This document shows, in pieces, positions 1 through 5,593 of a stretch of DNA of 5,593 nucleotides. The DNA comes from Streptosporangiaceae bacterium (GTDB taxonomy: Bacteria > Actinomycetota > Actinomycetes > Streptosporangiales > Streptosporangiaceae). A program made the position numbers and the translations under genes. Position 1 is the stretch's first letter. Each line of letters starts with the position of its first letter. The stretch lies in contig JASHSZ010000307.1 of assembly GCA_030040815.1 (NCBI GenBank), forward strand, positions 1 to 5,593. The letters run 5' to 3'. Below the pieces are notes generated by a model, which saw nothing but the letters and a program-made list of their open reading frames with translations, ran no database searches and was not told where the DNA came from.

Positions 1-1
1 C

Positions 2-748
2 AATCACCGGCGTCAGCCGATGGGCGTGATGAACTTCGTCTTCCCGATCACCGCGCTGTACTTCGGCCCGTTCGCGCTCGCCTTCTACTGGCGGTGGGCA
101 CGGGCGGGCCGCCGCATGACGATGTCACAGACGTCCATGACGATGTCACAGGCGTCCATGACGGAGACGTCGGTGCCCCGCGGGGCGATGCCGCAGGCCG
201 CTGCCGCGTCGGGTGGTCAACACACCCATCACGACATGGCAGACGCGGCCGGGCGAGATGGTGGCTACGATCCAGAATCCGCGGCCGGACGGTCCGAGCC
301 CAGGTGGGTGATGATAGCCACCGAGGTGAGCCACTGCGGCGCCGGATGCTCCCTGGGCGACGTCATCTCCGAGTTCGTGGTTTTTGCGGCGGCCCTCACG
401 ATCGCTGGGTTGACGTTGGGCGCCGAATACCTCGGCGATTACGTGCTCGCCCTCACCCTCGGGATCATCTTTCAGTACTTTGCGATCGCGCCCATGCGCG
501 GCCTCGGAGTCAGGGACGGGCTGATCGCGGCGGCCAAGGCAGACTTCATATCGCTGACGGCATTCGAGATAGGGCTGTTCGGCTGGATGGCGATCATGAC
601 GTTCGTGCTGTTCCCGGCGCCGCACAACCTCATGCCCAACGCGGTCGCGTTCTGGCTGCTCATGCAGGTTGGCATGATGATCGGATTCGTCACTTCGTGG
701 CCGGCCAACGTCTGGCTCATCAAGCGCGGCATCAAAGTGCCGATGTGA
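2..748 (+). CDS. DUF4396 domain-containing membrane protein (5' end outside window)
   Basis: Function is unknown; I recognise the DUF4396 family from its conserved core. Numbering residues from the ATG at 20, the protein has a hydrophobic segment at about 4-24, a polar linker at about 30-100, the motif HCGAGC at 105-110, and further membrane segments at about 118-158, 177-199 and 207-233, ending in a short basic tail. The reading frame is open to the window edge, and the residues before the ATG (HRRQP, then MGVMN) look like normal family sequence. I therefore think the true start, with one more membrane helix, lies upstream and the ATG at 20 is internal. The linker holds a heptapeptide repeat (MTMSQTS, MTMSQAS) and a His-rich stretch QHTHHD at 67-72. 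Cys and His in HCxxGC suggest metal binding, possibly copper, but that is inference. It converges on the MBL-fold gene. Family assignment is fairly sure; role is not. Confidence 0.8.
   Translation, partial: NHRRQPMGVMNFVFPITALYFGPFALAFYWRWARAGRRMTMSQTSMTMSQASMTETSVPRGAMPQAAAASGGQHTHHDMADAAGRDGGYDPESAAGRSEPRWVMIATEVSHCGAGCSLGDVISEFVVFAAALTIAGLTLGAEYLGDYVLALTLGIIFQYFAIAPMRGLGVRDGLIAAAKADFISLTAFEIGLFGWMAIMTFVLFPAPHNLMPNAVAFWLLMQVGMMIGFVTSWPANVWLIKRGIKVPM
116..157 (+). repeat. 21-bp in-frame tandem direct repeat, two copies
   Basis: Two adjacent 21-bp units (116-136 and 137-157) begin ATGACGATGTCACAG and differ at one base (ACGTCC versus GCGTCC). A third, decayed unit starts at 158 (ATGACGGAGACGTC). 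The unit is a multiple of three and encodes MTMSQ(T/A)S twice, then MTETSVP, in the cytoplasmic or periplasmic linker of the DUF4396 protein. It looks like a recent slippage duplication. Confidence 0.85.
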
Positions 749-751
749 CCA

Positions 752-771
752 CGGCTTGACCCGGCGAGCCG
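752..771. terminator. Small hairpin just after the DUF4396 stop codon
   Basis: CGGCTT (752-757) pairs with GAGCCG (766-771), including one G-T wobble, around an 8-nt loop, starting four bases after the TGA. There is no T-tract, which is common for GC-rich actinomycetes. It could help end transcription of the plus-strand gene. The stem is short, so the call is weak. Confidence 0.3.
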
Positions 772-807
772 CACTGTGACCTGGGATGCAGCGCAGGCGT
801 CAAGGAC

Positions 808-826
808 GAGCCCTCCGGCCGGGCTC
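808..826. terminator. Candidate bidirectional terminator between convergent genes
   Basis: GAGCCC (808-813) and GGGCTC (821-826) form a perfect 6-bp GC-rich stem with a 7-nt loop in the 111-bp gap between two convergent genes. No T-tract follows on either strand. Position supports a shared terminator; sequence alone does not prove it. Confidence 0.4.
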
Positions 827-859
827 ACCTCGGTGCAGACACTAGCCGGACTCGGCCAG

Positions 860-1525
860 CTACCAGCCGCGGGCCCGCCACTCGGGCAGGTGCGGCCGCT
901 CCGTTCCGATGGTGGTGTCCCGGCCGTGACCCGGATACACCCAGGTGCCGTCGGGCAGCTCGGCGAAGACGCGGGTCTCCAGGTCGGTCATCAGGCTGTC
1001 GAACCGCTGCGGGTCGTTCTGCGTGTTGCCCGGCCCGCCGGGGAACAGCGAGTCGCCGGTGAACAGGTGTGGCTGGTCGGCCAGTTCGCCGTCGGCGTCG
1101 TAGCACAGCGCGATGCTGCCGGGCGTGTGCCCGCGCAGGTGAATGACCGACAGCCGGGCGTTACCGACCTGGATTACGTCCCCGTGCCGCACCGGCCGGG
1201 TGACCGGAATCGGCAGCCCGGCGGCGTCGTCGGGATGCGCGATGGTCGATGCGCCGGTCGCCTGCTGCACAGGTCGCAGCGCGGCGTGGTGATCACAGTG
1301 TCGGTGCGTGGTGATGATCGCGGCCAGCGGCGTGTCGGCTATCAGGTCCAGCAGGGTCTGCGCGTCGTTGGCGGCGTCGATCAGCGCGAGCTCCCCGGTC
1401 TGGGTGCAGCGCAGCAGGTAGGCGTTGTTGTCCATCGGGCCCACGGACACTTTCGTGATCGTGAGGCCCGGCAGTTCCCTGGTGTCCGCCGGACCGCCGA
1501 CGCTGACGTTTCCTGTGTAGCTCAT
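860..1525 (-). CDS. MBL-fold metallo-hydrolase, glyoxalase II-like
   Basis: The 221-residue protein is a metallo-beta-lactamase-fold hydrolase of the glyoxalase II type, probably cytosolic since no signal peptide is visible. The zinc-site motifs appear in order: THRHCDH at 73-79 (H74, H76, D78, H79), GHTPGS with H133, TGDSLF with D158, and YPGHG with H200. Family members hydrolyse thioesters or related substrates; the actual substrate cannot be read here. The start ATG lies 9 nt after the stop codon of the upstream MDMPI-family gene. A weak ribosome site, GGTAGG, overlaps that stop codon 8 nt before the ATG, so the two genes are probably co-transcribed and translationally coupled. An MBL-fold gene also sits divergently beside uvrA in Mycobacterium tuberculosis (Rv1637c, from memory). 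A mycothiol-conjugate thioesterase role fits the neighbour but is inference. Confidence 0.9.
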   Translation of the reverse strand: MSYTGNVSVGGPADTRELPGLTITKVSVGPMDNNAYLLRCTQTGELALIDAANDAQTLLDLIADTPLAAIITTHRHCDHHAALRPVQQATGASTIAHPDDAAGLPIPVTRPVRHGDVIQVGNARLSVIHLRGHTPGSIALCYDADGELADQPHLFTGDSLFPGGPGNTQNDPQRFDSLMTDLETRVFAELPDGTWVYPGHGRDTTIGTERPHLPEWRARGW

Positions 1526-1534
1526 TCCTGATAC

Positions 1535-2275
1535 CTACCACGGAGGAACGGCCGGCAGCGGGCCGGCCGGTGTGCCAATCAAGTCGCCGCCGACGCTGCG
1601 GCCCACCAGCCAGGCGAGCAGTGCGTGAGACCGGCCGGTGATCGTGACGGCCGGTATCTGCTCGGGCGGTCCGATGCGGTGCTCGTCGCCGTCCTCGGTC
1701 GCGCGCAGCAGCGCGGCCGGGGAGTCGGGCCCGCGGAAGCTGTCGGTCGCCCGCTCCAGGCACTCCCGCGCGAAGTCGCCTGGCCAGTCCGCGGGCCGGT
1801 AGCCGGCGTCCAGGTCGACGTGGTGGATCTCCAGCTCAGACAGCCGCCGCCAGAGCGTGTACCAGGCGGGATGGGGCGCGCCCCGGATGCCGTGCACCTC
1901 CGCGGCCCAGTCCGCATTGCCGAGCCGGGCAATCTCGGCGTCCAGGGCTGTCGCGGAGTCGGCGAAATCGACAACTAGCTCGCGAGCGGGCCGACCAGCT
2001 CCGGCCTCGATCTCCTCGTTGCGCACCTCCACGCTTGGGTACTGCGGGGTCACGACCCCGGTCCGGGCCCAGATCAGCAAGTTGCGAAGGCCGTCGGCGT
2101 TGCGCGCGAGGTGGGTCAGCACGTGGCCGCGGCTCCAGCCTGGCAGTGAGGACGGCTCGCGAGCCTGCTTGTCGGAGATGGTCGCGGCGGTGGCCAGCAC
2201 GCGCGCGCTCGCGACGTCCACCCGCTGGCTCAGCTGCGCAGCCCGCGTGGCCGCATCCGGCACCGGTGAGTTCAT
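1535..2275 (-). CDS. Maleylpyruvate isomerase family mycothiol-dependent enzyme (DinB/MDMPI fold)
   Basis: This 246-residue protein matches the MDMPI branch of the DinB superfamily, cytosolic metal enzymes that use mycothiol, the actinobacterial low-molecular-weight thiol, for isomerisation or S-transfer. Visible marks are LPGWSRGHVLTHLARNADG at 44-62, TPQYPSVEVRNEEI at 76-89, and the SELEIHHVDLDAGY block at 146-159. By analogy with the Corynebacterium glutamicum enzyme, the metal ligands should be H55, E147 and H151. The frame stays open upstream to 2485, but the added 70 residues are low-complexity and run into the 31-bp repeat array, so I chose the ATG at 2275, which gives family-normal length. 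No clear Shine-Dalgarno precedes it; a leaderless transcript is possible. It is the first gene of a two-gene unit with the MBL-fold hydrolase. Family is secure; true maleylpyruvate isomerase activity is not implied. Confidence 0.88.
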   Translation of the reverse strand: MNSPVPDAATRAAQLSQRVDVASARVLATAATISDKQAREPSSLPGWSRGHVLTHLARNADGLRNLLIWARTGVVTPQYPSVEVRNEEIEAGAGRPARELVVDFADSATALDAEIARLGNADWAAEVHGIRGAPHPAWYTLWRRLSELEIHHVDLDAGYRPADWPGDFARECLERATDSFRGPDSPAALLRATEDGDEHRIGPPEQIPAVTITGRSHALLAWLVGRSVGGDLIGTPAGPLPAVPPW

Positions 2276-2282
2276 GGGACAG

Positions 2283-2288
2283 ACGCTA
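2283..2288 (-). promoter_or_regulatory. Candidate -10 element for the MDMPI-MBL unit
   Basis: Read on the minus strand, TAGCGT fits the actinobacterial TANNNT -10 pattern and ends 7 nt before the ATG at 2275. That spacing would place the transcription start at or next to the start codon, giving a leaderless mRNA, which agrees with the lack of a Shine-Dalgarno. No convincing -35 is visible. A six-base pattern with three fixed positions is weak evidence. Confidence 0.35.
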
Positions 2289-2405
2289 GCAACCGTTCGA
2301 CGGCGCCGCGGTGCAGCCGTGGCAGCCGTCGGCTGGCGGAGCGGCCGACAGGACTCGGCCACTCCCGTGCCTGGCAGCCGGTGACGACCGCTGACGTGCG
2401 AGGCC

Positions 2406-2498
2406 GACCTGTTGGAGGGCCAATGGTGCTGGCGCCGACCTGCTGGAGGGCCAATGGTGCTGGCGCAGACCTGTTGGATGGCCAATGGTGCTGGTGCC
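2406..2498. repeat. 31-bp tandem repeat, three complete copies
   Basis: Three abutting 31-bp units lie at 2406-2436, 2437-2467 and 2468-2498. Each starts GACCTG(T/C)TGGA and contains GGCCAATGGTGCTGG. Copies two and three each differ from copy one at two positions. The unit includes a short inverted element (TTGG, four bases, CCAA) that is intact in copies one and three. There are no spacers, so this is not a CRISPR array. It lies in the divergent intergenic region, about 130 bp upstream of the MDMPI-family start codon. Confidence 0.92.
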
Positions 2499-2503
2499 GA
2501 GTG

Positions 2504-2648
2504 ATGGCGACCGCTCGAGAGCTATGGCGACCATAAGTGGCGAAATTCTGTCCGGTTCGTGGCCTTTGACCTCACCGAACCGAACGGTCGCTATAGGTCT
2601 GGCGCGGTCGCTATCACGCCACTGACCGGTCGCTATGGCTCTCGAGCG
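2504..2648. repeat. Large imperfect inverted repeat with five copies of a 9-mer
   Basis: The 9-mer GGTCGCYAT occurs twice on the minus strand (2504-2512, 2524-2532) and three times on the plus strand (2586-2594, 2606-2614, 2628-2636), spaced 20, 20 and 22 bp within each arm. The outer arms 2512-2532 and 2628-2648 are complementary at 19 of 21 positions and share CTCGAG. After a small internal loop, AGTGGCG (2536-2542) pairs with CGCCACT (2617-2623). A central hairpin is formed by CGGTTCG (2553-2559) and CGAACCG (2576-2582). It could be a structured RNA, a palindromic mobile repeat of REP or MITE type, or an array of protein-binding sites. No coding content is credible. Confidence 0.8.
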
Positions 2649-2690
2649 CCGTTGCGGAGTAGCGCCGCGCCGTTCCCTCCGGGGATACGA

Positions 2691-2758
2691 GTCTGCCCTG
2701 CGTAGGTCATGGGACGATCTGCCGGTCTGCCCTGCGTAGGTCATGGGACGACCTGCCG
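2691..2758. repeat. 34-bp tandem repeat, two copies
   Basis: Units at 2691-2724 and 2725-2758 are identical except for one base (GACGATCTG versus GACGACCTG). Each begins GTCTGCCCTGCG and contains TAGGTCATGGGACGA. The sequence is unrelated to the 31-bp repeat. It is noncoding as far as I can see, and near-identity suggests a recent duplication. Confidence 0.9.
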
Positions 2759-2783
2759 GGCAGTCCGACCGCCGCCGCACCAG

Positions 2784-2820
2784 GCTTCACCCCTTGCGGG
2801 TCGCCCTGCGACGATGAAGC
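2784..2820. other. Imperfect hairpin in the uvrA upstream region
   Basis: GCTTCA (2784-2789) and TGAAGC (2815-2820) form a perfect outer 6-bp stem. Inside it, TTGCGGG and CCCTGCGA pair across a 3-nt loop with one bulged base, counting one wobble pair. It lies about 100 bp upstream of the uvrA promoter. It has no T-tract and no obvious gene to terminate, so its role, if any, is unclear. Confidence 0.35.
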
Positions 2821-2916
2821 TGAGCTGGGAATATCTGCGAGACACCGGTGGTTGACCGGCTCCTGGACGGGTCTGTCGCCGTGACTGGATTGCGCCGCCG
2901 GCCGAAGGCCCGGGTT

Positions 2917-2939
2917 TTGTCAGACCCCGCGGATAGCAT
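2917..2939 (+). promoter_or_regulatory. RecA-NDp / PafBC-type DNA-damage promoter of uvrA
   Basis: TTGTCAGAC (2917-2925), an exact 8-nt spacer, and TAGCAT (2934-2939) match the published mycobacterial LexA-independent consensus TTGTCRGTG-N8-TANNNT at all but the last two bases of the upstream element. The predicted transcription start is near 2946, leaving a leader of about 65 nt before the TTG start codon. Promoters of this class are activated by the PafBC regulator after DNA damage, and DNA-repair genes are known targets. No convincing LexA box is present in the region. Confidence 0.75.
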
Positions 2940-2991
2940 GACGTAGCAGAGTTGTGCCCCGCCAGGTCGCCCCTTCCCAGCCGTACGTACC

Positions 2992-2996
2992 GGGAG
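2992..2996 (+). promoter_or_regulatory. Ribosome binding site for uvrA
   Basis: GGGAG is the only Shine-Dalgarno-like run before the TTG at 3011, but it sits 14 nt away, longer than the usual 5-10 nt. An in-frame GTG at 2954 would add 19 residues ahead of the conserved [14 protein letters not shown] start. I prefer the TTG because actinobacterial UvrA proteins begin at MADRL. Confidence 0.45.
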
Positions 2997-3010
2997 AAAC
3001 TGAGCGTAAA

Positions 3011-5593
3011 TTGGCAGATCGTCTCGTCATCCGTGGCGCCCGCGAGCACAACCTCAAGGATGTGTCGCTGGACCTGCCGCGCGACGCAATGATCGTGTTC
3101 ACCGGGCTGTCCGGCTCGGGAAAGTCCAGTCTCGCCTTCGATACGATCTTCGCCGAGGGTCAGCGCCGGTACGTCGAGTCGCTGTCGGCCTACGCGCGGC
3201 AGTTCCTGGGCCAGATGGACAAGCCGGACGTCGACTTTATCGACGGCCTGTCGCCCGCGGTGTCGATAGATCAGAAGGCGGCCGGGCGCAACCCAAGGTC
3301 GACCGTCGGCACCATCACCGAGGTCTACGACTACCTGCGGCTGCTGTTCGCCCGGGTGGGCAAGCCGCATTGCCCGGTGTGCGGTCGGCCGATCGCGCGG
3401 CAGACGCCGCAGCAGATCGTCGACCGGGTACTGGAGCTGGACGAGGGCACCAGGTTCCAGGTACTGGCGCCGGTCGTGCGCGGCCGGAAGGGCGAGTACA
3501 CCGAGTTGCTGCGCGATCTGCAGGTGAAGGGCTACTCGCGGGCCCGGGTCGACGGCACGGTCATCCGGCTGGACACGGCGGTGTCCGGCGAGCTGCCCGC
3601 GCTGAAGAAGTACGAGAAGCACGACATCGAGGTCGTGGTGGACCGGCTGGATGTCAAGCAGTCGGCCCGGCGACGACTGACCGACTCGGTCGAGACGGCC
3701 TTGTCGCTGGCGGGCGGCGTCGTGATCCTCGACTTCGTCGATCTGCCCGAGGACGACCCGAACCGCGAGCGGATGTTCTCTGAGCACCTCGCCTGCCTCT
3801 ACGACGACGTGTCATTTGACGAGCTGGAGCCACGGTCGTTCTCCTTCAACTCGCCGTGGGGCGCCTGCACGGACTGCACCGGACTCGGCACCAAGATGGA
3901 AGTGGACCCGGAGCTTGTCGTCTCTGAGCCGTCGAAGACGCTGGCTGAGGGCGCGATCAGCGCGTGGAGCGCCGGCCACGTCAGCGACTACTTCCTGCGG
4001 CTGATCGAGGCGCTCGGCGACGCCCTCGGCTTCAGCGTCGACACGCCGTGGGAACGGCTGCCCGGCCGGGCCCAGAAGGCTCTGCTGTACGGCTACGACC
4101 AGCAGGTGCACGTCCGGTACCGGAACAGGTACGGCCGGGAGCGCTCGTACTACACCAACTTCGAAGGCGCGATCCCGTACATCGAGCGGCGGCACTCCGA
4201 CGCCGACAGCGACTACAGCCGAGAGCGGTACGCCGAGTTCATGCGCGAGGTGCCGTGCCCGGCGTGCCAGGGAGCCCGGCTGAAGCCGATGTCGCTCGCG
4301 GTCAGCGTCGACAACCGGTCGATCGCCGACTACTGCTCGCTGCCAATCGGGGAGCTGGCCAAGCTGCTGCTGGCACTCGAGCTGTCCGACCGCGACATGC
4401 AGATCGCGGGCCGGATCCTTAAGGAAGTCAACACCCGGCTCGGCTTCCTACTGGACGTCGGCCTCGACTACCTGACCCTGGACCGGGCGTCGGCGACGCT
4501 GGCGGGTGGCGAGGCGCAGCGGATCCGGCTGGCGACGCAGATTGGCTCCGGCCTGGTCGGCGTGCTGTACGTGCTGGACGAGCCGTCGATCGGGCTGCAC
4601 CAGCGGGACAATCACCGGCTGCTGGAAACCCTGCTGCGGCTGCGCGACCTTGGGAACACGCTGATCGTCGTCGAGCACGACGAGGACACCATCCGGGCGG
4701 CGGACTGGGTGGTCGACATCGGTCCGAGGGCCGGTGAGCACGGCGGCCACATCGTCGTGTCCGGGCCGCTGGAGGAGCTGCTCGCGAGCCAGCATTCGAT
4801 CACCGGCGCCTACCTGACTGGCCGGGAGGCCATCGCTATCCCGGCGCGGCGGCGCAAGCCCGTCAAGGGCCGCGAGGTCGTGGTGAAGGGCGCGGCCGCG
4901 CACAACCTCAAGGACATCGACGTCGCGTTCCCGCTCGGCTGCTTCATCGCGATCACCGGCGTGTCCGGCTCGGGAAAGTCGACGCTGGTCAACGACATCC
5001 TCTACAGCGCGCTCGCGCGGGAGCTGCACGGCACCCGCATCGTGCCGGGCAAGCACTCGAAGATCACCGGCATTCAGCACCTCGACAAGGTCGTGCACGT
5101 CGACCAGGGACCGATCGGCCGCACGCCGCGGTCCAATCCAGCGACCTACACGGGCGTGTTCGACCACGTCCGGCGGCTGTTCGCGCAGACCACCGAGGCG
5201 AAGGTGCGCGGCTACCAGCCGGGCCGGTTCTCCTTCAACGTCAAGGGCGGCCGCTGCGAGGCGTGCTCGGGAGACGGCACCATCAAGATCGAGATGCAGT
5301 TCCTGCCGGACGTGTACGTGCCGTGCGAGGTCTGCCACGGCGCTCGGTACAACACCGACACGCTGCAGGTGCACTACAAGGGCAAAACGATCGCCGACGT
5401 GCTGGAGATGCCGATAGAAGAGGCGGCCGAGTTCTTTGAGCCGGTTCCGGCGATTCACCGGCACCTCAAGACGCTCGTCGACGTGGGCCTCGGCTACGTG
5501 CGGCTCGGCCAGCCGGCCCCGACGCTGTCGGGCGGCGAGGCTCAGCGGGTCAAGCTCGCCTCCGAGTTGCAGCGCCGGTCGACCGGCCGGACC
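3011..5593 (+). CDS. uvrA: Excinuclease ABC subunit UvrA (3' end outside window)
   Basis: UvrA is the damage-sensing ATPase of cytosolic nucleotide excision repair; it dimerises, finds distorted DNA and loads UvrB. The window holds 861 codons with no stop; the family has about 950-1000, so roughly the last 100-130 residues are missing. NBD I has Walker [10 protein letters not shown] at 32-40, signature LAGGEAQR at 497-504, Walker B VLYVLDEP at 518-525 and H-loop VVEHDED at 553-559. NBD II has Walker [10 protein letters not shown] at 650-658 and signature LSGGEAQR at 839-846; its Walker B is beyond the edge. Cysteine pairs lie at 121/124 and 416/419, and a complete zinc module is at 749/752 and 772/775. 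The module near 262-289 keeps C262, C286 and C289 but lacks an obvious fourth ligand. The first signature has Ala where Ser is usual. TTG is the start that matches the actinobacterial N-terminus. A PafBC-type promoter precedes it. Confidence 0.98.
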   Translation, partial: MADRLVIRGAREHNLKDVSLDLPRDAMIVFTGLSGSGKSSLAFDTIFAEGQRRYVESLSAYARQFLGQMDKPDVDFIDGLSPAVSIDQKAAGRNPRSTVGTITEVYDYLRLLFARVGKPHCPVCGRPIARQTPQQIVDRVLELDEGTRFQVLAPVVRGRKGEYTELLRDLQVKGYSRARVDGTVIRLDTAVSGELPALKKYEKHDIEVVVDRLDVKQSARRRLTDSVETALSLAGGVVILDFVDLPEDDPNRERMFSEHLACLYDDVSFDELEPRSFSFNSPWGACTDCTGLGTKMEVDPELVVSEPSKTLAEGAISAWSAGHVSDYFLRLIEALGDALGFSVDTPWERLPGRAQKALLYGYDQQVHVRYRNRYGRERSYYTNFEGAIPYIERRHSDADSDYSRERYAEFMREVPCPACQGARLKPMSLAVSVDNRSIADYCSLPIGELAKLLLALELSDRDMQIAGRILKEVNTRLGFLLDVGLDYLTLDRASATLAGGEAQRIRLATQIGSGLVGVLYVLDEPSIGLHQRDNHRLLETLLRLRDLGNTLIVVEHDEDTIRAADWVVDIGPRAGEHGGHIVVSGPLEELLASQHSITGAYLTGREAIAIPARRRKPVKGREVVVKGAAAHNLKDIDVAFPLGCFIAITGVSGSGKSTLVNDILYSALARELHGTRIVPGKHSKITGIQHLDKVVHVDQGPIGRTPRSNPATYTGVFDHVRRLFAQTTEAKVRGYQPGRFSFNVKGGRCEACSGDGTIKIEMQFLPDVYVPCEVCHGARYNTDTLQVHYKGKTIADVLEMPIEEAAEFFEPVPAIHRHLKTLVDVGLGYVRLGQPAPTLSGGEAQRVKLASELQRRSTGRT

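Noticed and set aside
776..1531. 251-codon plus-strand frame opposite the MBL-fold gene
   Set aside because: Low-complexity Val, Gly and Arg composition and no domain; the minus strand carries the complete zinc-hydrolase motifs.
2285..2300. Possible LexA box near the MDMPI-family start
   Set aside because: GTTCGA is a perfect half-site, but the other half is GCTAGC and matches only three of six consensus positions.
2276..2485. 70-residue N-terminal extension of the MDMPI-family protein
   Set aside because: It translates part of the 31-bp repeat array and resembles no MDMPI N-terminus; the internal ATG at 2275 gives normal family length.
2406..2758. CRISPR array
   Set aside because: The repeats are directly abutting with no unique spacers, and no cas gene is present.
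2286..2780. 164-codon minus-strand open frame across the repeat island
   Set aside because: Its composition is Arg-, Ser- and Pro-rich, it is made largely of the repeats, and it overlaps the start of the MDMPI-family gene; no recognisable domain.
2741..3787. 348-codon minus-strand frame opposite uvrA
   Set aside because: Antisense shadow of the high-GC uvrA reading frame; no domain visible and the plus strand encodes unmistakable UvrA.
4448..5464. 338-codon minus-strand frame opposite uvrA
   Set aside because: Antisense shadow produced by GC-rich third positions; the plus strand encodes NBD I and NBD II motifs of UvrA.

Overview
The window is high-GC DNA from an actinomycete (Actinomycetota). 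The evidence is a mycothiol-dependent-type DinB/MDMPI enzyme, a UvrA of clearly actinobacterial type, and a PafBC/RecA-NDp-type promoter in front of uvrA. Genus cannot be assigned from the sequence alone.

Layout. (1) 2-748, plus strand: the 3' part of a DUF4396-family membrane protein whose N-terminus lies outside the window; it carries a tandem heptapeptide repeat and a His-rich linker before the conserved HCxxGC motif. (2) 749-859: a short convergent intergenic gap with two small hairpins. (3) 860-2275, minus strand: a tightly packed two-gene unit read from right to left, with a mycothiol-dependent maleylpyruvate-isomerase-family protein (1535-2275) followed 9 nt later by a glyoxalase-II-like MBL-fold hydrolase (860-1525). 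(4) 2276-3010: a 735-bp divergent intergenic region without a credible gene. It is rich in structure: a three-copy 31-bp tandem repeat (2406-2498), a large imperfect inverted repeat built from five copies of a 9-mer GGTCGCYAT (2504-2648), a two-copy 34-bp tandem repeat (2691-2758), an imperfect hairpin (2784-2820), and a DNA-damage promoter (2917-2939). (5) 3011-5593, plus strand: uvrA, starting at TTG and cut by the right edge of the window after 861 codons.

How the parts fit. UvrA is the damage-recognition ATPase of nucleotide excision repair, and its promoter matches the LexA-independent PafBC class. The two divergent genes look like a thiol-based detoxification pair: a putative mycothiol S-transferase/isomerase and a putative thioester hydrolase. 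An MBL-fold gene divergent from uvrA also occurs in Mycobacterium tuberculosis (Rv1637c-Rv1638, from memory), so the core arrangement is ordinary. The repeat island between the two divergent units is the least explained part of the window. I see no CRISPR array, insertion sequence, tRNA or rRNA, and no evidence for a wholly new multi-gene system.
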